Assembly (NCBI GenBank): GCA_910586895.1
Contig: CAJUIW010000022.1
Location: 1 to 28,406, forward strand
Direction: 5' to 3'
Length of the DNA: 28,406 bases
Origin: an uncultured Muribaculaceae bacterium
Lineage (GTDB): Bacteria > Bacteroidota > Bacteroidia > Bacteroidales > Muribaculaceae
Shown here: piece after piece, positions 26,624 to 28,406 of the stretch
Numbering within the stretch: the first letter of the stretch is position 1
Layout of the letters: each line of letters begins with the position of its first letter
The notes under the pieces: generated by a model
Databases searched by the model: none
What the model was told of the DNA's origin: nothing
The model's input: the letters and a program-made list of their open reading frames with translations, nothing else
Position numbers and translations under genes: made by a program

Positions 26624-26654
26624 AGAGGCTGTTCGACTATGTCGGACAGCCTCT
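26624..26654 (+). terminator. Hairpin downstream of the ABC exporter gene
   Basis: AGAGGCTGTTCGAC pairs with GTCGGACAGCCTCT (one T-G pair) around a 3-base loop, making a strong 14-bp stem 41 bases after the exporter stop. No T-run follows. It may be a factor-assisted end of the operon. Confidence 0.5.
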
Positions 26655-26655
26655 A

Positions 26656-26693
26656 CTGCATCCTTCTGCATCCTTCTGCATCCTTCTGCATCC
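26656..26693 (+). repeat. 10-bp tandem repeat, 3.8 copies
   Basis: The unit CTGCATCCTT is repeated without change three times and followed by a partial fourth copy, in non-coding sequence right after the hairpin. It is a candidate for length variation. No function is visible. Confidence 0.9.
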
Positions 26694-26789
26694 GGTCCGT
26701 ATCCGGATATACAAGAAAAACGCCGTCTTAAGACATGACTCTGTTTATGAAGTTTGTTTTGGTTTCGGTGCAACCGTCGCGGTTATCTT

Positions 26790-27269
26790 TCAATTCCATT
26801 GATTCTGTGGCGTTGTTTGTTGACATTGCTGGCAAGTGCAGCTGATTGAATTTGGATTGGATAGTGTATTATAAAGATAGTTGAACTTCTCACGGAGAAG
26901 TTGCTCATCTTTTATGATAACAATCTTTCCATAGATACTTCTCGGCTCATGATCTGAGGATGCACGGTGGTCTTCACACGCCTGTGCCATAATCTCAATC
27001 TGTTCCTCGCTGAACCATTTGCGCAGCCACATATCTTCGCGTACAATCCTGCCCGACACAAGATGATGTGTCTTGCGGTCGGCAGTCAATCCCGTATCGT
27101 GGTATGCCGCTATTGCATAGACCATATTCATATCCACATTGAGGCAGGACGCGATTGCCATACTCTGTTTAATGACCATATCGACATGGCCACGCTGATG
27201 TGCCGCATCGAAACCGTCATAGAGCGGCAAAATGGTGGTTTCTAAATACTCCCTTAACGAGTCGTCCAT
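26790..27269 (-). CDS. HD-domain phosphohydrolase-like protein, probably truncated at the C-terminus
   Basis: The only convincing minus-strand gene; 159 residues from the ATG at 27269. The HD superfamily pattern is present: His28 in HQRGHVDMVI, the His57-Asp58 pair in AAYHDTGL, and EDHRASSDHEPRSIYGKIV (99-117). These proteins are metal-dependent phosphohydrolases, often acting on nucleotides. In relatives the YGKIV segment is followed by an acidic AEADR-type helix and a longer C-terminus; here it is replaced by an unrelated Asn/Gln/Cys-rich tail (CTCQQCQQTTPQNQWN). I read this as a gene whose 3' end was lost by recombination, possibly inactive. An upstream in-frame ATG at 27338 adds 23 residues without family resemblance. 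Confidence 0.7.
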   Translation of the reverse strand: MDDSLREYLETTILPLYDGFDAAHQRGHVDMVIKQSMAIASCLNVDMNMVYAIAAYHDTGLTADRKTHHLVSGRIVREDMWLRKWFSEEQIEIMAQACEDHRASSDHEPRSIYGKIVIIKDEQLLREKFNYLYNTLSNPNSISCTCQQCQQTTPQNQWN

Positions 27270-27318
27270 AGCTATCGTTTCTTTGCCAAGTAGAATAATC
27301 CCAAACTCACAACGGCAG

Positions 27319-27441
27319 TCATGCCAAATGAAAGACATTGGGCTTCATCTGCTTCCCGGTAACCGTCAGTTTATCATTCGTTATGCTCATATCTTCCTCC
27401 AATGGCATTGCAGCCGGTTTGGAAGTTGAAAGTGCTGTCAT
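27319..27441 (-). CDS. Possible small ORF or gene remnant upstream of the HD gene
   Basis: A 40-residue frame on the minus strand (ATG at 27441), with amino-acid use that looks protein-like (AAMPLEEDMSITNDKLTVTG). It is too short to place in a family. It may be a fragment of a small secreted or stress-type protein, or chance. It overlaps the extended frame of the HD gene. Confidence 0.25.
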   Translation of the reverse strand: MTALSTSKPAAMPLEEDMSITNDKLTVTGKQMKPNVFHLA

Positions 27442-27602
27442 TGTAAAAATGCGCATAGAGCTTTACAATAATCCGTCTAATCCGTCACTTCTCTTCCGGG
27501 TGTGAAAGGATCTAAACAATAAGAACCCTCAGCTCGGCACTCCAACATTAAATCATTTTCTTAACGTCTATACAAGCGTGGATAATGTCGTTAAACCTGC
27601 TA

Positions 27603-27610
27603 TACTTTTG
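27603..27610 (+). promoter_or_regulatory. Possible Bacteroidetes -7 box (TACTTTTG)
   Basis: Matches the TAnnTTTG consensus and stands 29 bases before an ATG at 27639 that opens a 24-codon frame. No clear -33 TTTG element is visible at the expected distance. Confidence 0.3.
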
Positions 27611-27638
27611 TCGTATATCCCTGAAAAGTTTCTATCTT

Positions 27639-27870
27639 ATGGGGGAGAGCTTTATAGATATGACTTCTCTAAGACAACCATTTGGAGAACGTCTATATCA
27701 TACATTGCCGTAGAGTGATGTATAAGCGGCTGATTATTAAATTGATGCATGGGGTCGTTGACAAGTACCCCGCAATCAAACGCAATGCCTACTTCACATC
27801 ATCAAAGCAGAGAGGCATCAACGAGCGATTCGCCTATCGCAACAACAGCCTAATTATAAAGTCCATATAA
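27639..27870 (+). pseudogene. Disrupted ORF of unknown family
   Basis: A frame from the ATG at 27639 (MGESFIDMTSLRQPFGE..., 24 residues) stops at TAG 27711-27713. In another frame a run of about 50 residues from 27718 continues to 27870 (LIIKLMHGVVDKYPAIKRNA, KQRGINERFAYRNNS). Together they could be the two halves of a small gene broken by a frameshift. I do not recognise the family, and the pair could also be unrelated chance frames. Confidence 0.3.
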
Positions 27871-27898
27871 AAGCATGAACATCTCAGTGCTGCAGCTT

Positions 27899-27906
27899 CA
27901 AAGCTA
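27899..27906 (-). promoter_or_regulatory. Possible minus-strand -7 box (TAGCTTTG), outer copy
   Basis: On the minus strand this reads TAGCTTTG, fitting TAnnTTTG. A second identical box lies at 27958-27965. It points left, toward the HD-domain gene about 630 bases away. Confidence 0.35.
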
Positions 27907-27924
27907 CGTTGTTTAGTGGTATTC

Positions 27925-28122
27925 CAAATCTCTTGACAAGAGATACTTTCCTAAACACAAAGCTACAAAAAATATTTGAAATAGATATAAAATTAAGACC
28001 TAAAATTAGAATTCATCATTATACGAACTCGATTTGTTTAGCGGTTTGCAGAATTTATATGCGATAATCAATTGAGTGACAGCTTTATATTTTGCATCCA
28101 TATCTCTTGTCAAGAGATATGG
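27925..28122. promoter_or_regulatory. Candidate invertible segment flanked by inverted repeats
   Basis: A 22-base site at the left (27925-27946, core ATCTCTTGACAAGAGAT) matches the reverse complement of the right-hand site (core 28102-28118) at about 21 positions. Between them are about 157 bases of AT-rich non-coding DNA with a TAGCTTTG -7 box on the minus strand at 27958-27965. The next gene starts only 27 bases to the right. This is the layout of phase-variable promoters in gut Bacteroidales; in the present orientation the promoter faces away from that gene. No recombinase gene is in the window. Because each core is itself a palindrome, the sites could instead be protein-binding operators. 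Confidence 0.4.
27958..27965 (-). promoter_or_regulatory. Possible minus-strand -7 box (TAGCTTTG), inside the inverted-repeat segment
   Basis: Reads TAGCTTTG on the minus strand, with an A/T-rich upstream region. Inversion of the flanked segment would move it to about 28081-28088, facing the lipoprotein gene at 28149. Confidence 0.4.
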
Positions 28123-28130
28123 ATGCAAAA
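28090..28130. repeat. Perfect 41-bp palindrome
   Basis: Two 20-base arms (28090-28109 and 28111-28130) are exact reverse complements around a single central base. The outer ends are TTTT and AAAA, the opposite of a plus-strand terminator. It ends 18 bases before the next start codon. The inner 17 bases recur at 27928-27944. Confidence 0.92.
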
Positions 28131-28148
28131 CCAATTATTACACGAAGA

Positions 28149-28406
28149 ATGACATACCATAACAAAATATCGCTTCTGATAACAGCTGTAATCGGCATAA
28201 TCATTGCCGGATTATCACTCGTGTCTTGCAAGAAGGACAATGTTCCCTATAATACTGCTCATTTGGCAGAATTCCATATTCTTACGGAAGGGGTTGAAAA
28301 TACAGACTTACCAAATGATCAGTTGGCACTTTTTGTGGATTTTTCTAACTGCATCGCAAAAGGAATGTCCTCACCATTTTATCAGAAGATGGTGTCTCCT
28401 CTTACA
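28149..28406 (+). CDS. Lipoprotein of unknown function, 5' part
   Basis: An open frame from the ATG at 28149 to the window's right end (86 codons). MTYHNKISLLITAVIGIIIA...LSLVSC is a lipoprotein signal with Cys27, followed by KKDN, a Bacteroidetes-like surface-export context. The visible mature part (AEFHILTEGVENTDLPNDQ, LALFVDFSNCIAKGMSSPF) is soluble and has no motif I can name with confidence. Any promoter must lie in or beyond the palindrome directly upstream. Confidence 0.7.
   Translation, partial: MTYHNKISLLITAVIGIIIAGLSLVSCKKDNVPYNTAHLAEFHILTEGVENTDLPNDQLALFVDFSNCIAKGMSSPFYQKMVSPLT

Noticed and set aside
26656..26693. Attachment site or CRISPR remnant at the 10-bp tandem repeat
   Set aside because: The units are too short and contiguous, and there is no integrase or Cas gene nearby.
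28090..28130. Intrinsic terminator for upstream frames
   Set aside because: The stem is followed by A's rather than T's on the plus strand, and no solid gene ends just upstream.

Overview
The window looks like a Bacteroidales chromosome segment, most likely a gut Muribaculaceae or close relative. This rests on gene content rather than a marker gene: fimbrillin-like (Mfa-type) lipoproteins with acidic residues after the lipidated Cys, a FISUMP-type lipoprotein ending in VRCV, an OmpA-family porin, Wza/Wzc of the Bacteroidetes type, very weak Shine-Dalgarno signals and TAnnTTTG-type -7 boxes. All clear genes up to 26.6 kb lie on the plus strand. TAG, TGA and TAA are all used as stops.

Layout. 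(1) 1-7868 is the assembly part of an exopolysaccharide/capsule locus: GT25 (cut by the window edge), a GT10 fucosyltransferase-like enzyme, GT2, a Wzy-like polymerase, three GT4-like enzymes and the phosphoglycosyl transferase that starts the repeat unit. Genes are tightly packed (4-bp overlap to about 20 bp, one 102-bp gap). (2) 7870-10194 holds PqqD-like, PF14907-type nucleotidyltransferase and HPr-kinase-like genes, a set known from peptide-modification (RiPP) clusters rather than from glycan assembly. (3) 10229-13421 encodes the Wza-like outer-membrane exporter lipoprotein and the Wzc-like tyrosine kinase/co-polymerase with a (YG)9 tail. (4) 13455-23311 holds two modules. Each begins with a 61-63 aa peptide with an almost invariant N-terminal half (YxSPDMTEIRVELESSICSG) and a variable C-terminal half, followed by large lipoproteins with a fimbrillin-like N-terminal domain. 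The C-terminal domains differ: PI-PLC-like, endonuclease/exonuclease/phosphatase (EEP)-like, a second PI-PLC-like broken by an in-frame amber codon, and FISUMP-like. (5) 23408-26583 encodes an OmpA-family protein, an S24/S26-type peptidase and an ABC exporter without a peptidase domain. (6) 26584-28406 is a sparse region with a truncated minus-strand HD-domain gene, ORF fragments, and a possible invertible promoter segment next to the start of another lipoprotein.

Main hypothesis: the PqqD/nucleotidyltransferase/kinase genes and the peptidase/ABC exporter bracket two leader-core-like peptides and form an undescribed peptide modification-and-export system, built into an exopolysaccharide export locus and associated with surface lipoproteins that carry lipid-phosphodiesterase-like folds. 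Family assignments come from motif reading by eye; the functional coupling is inference.
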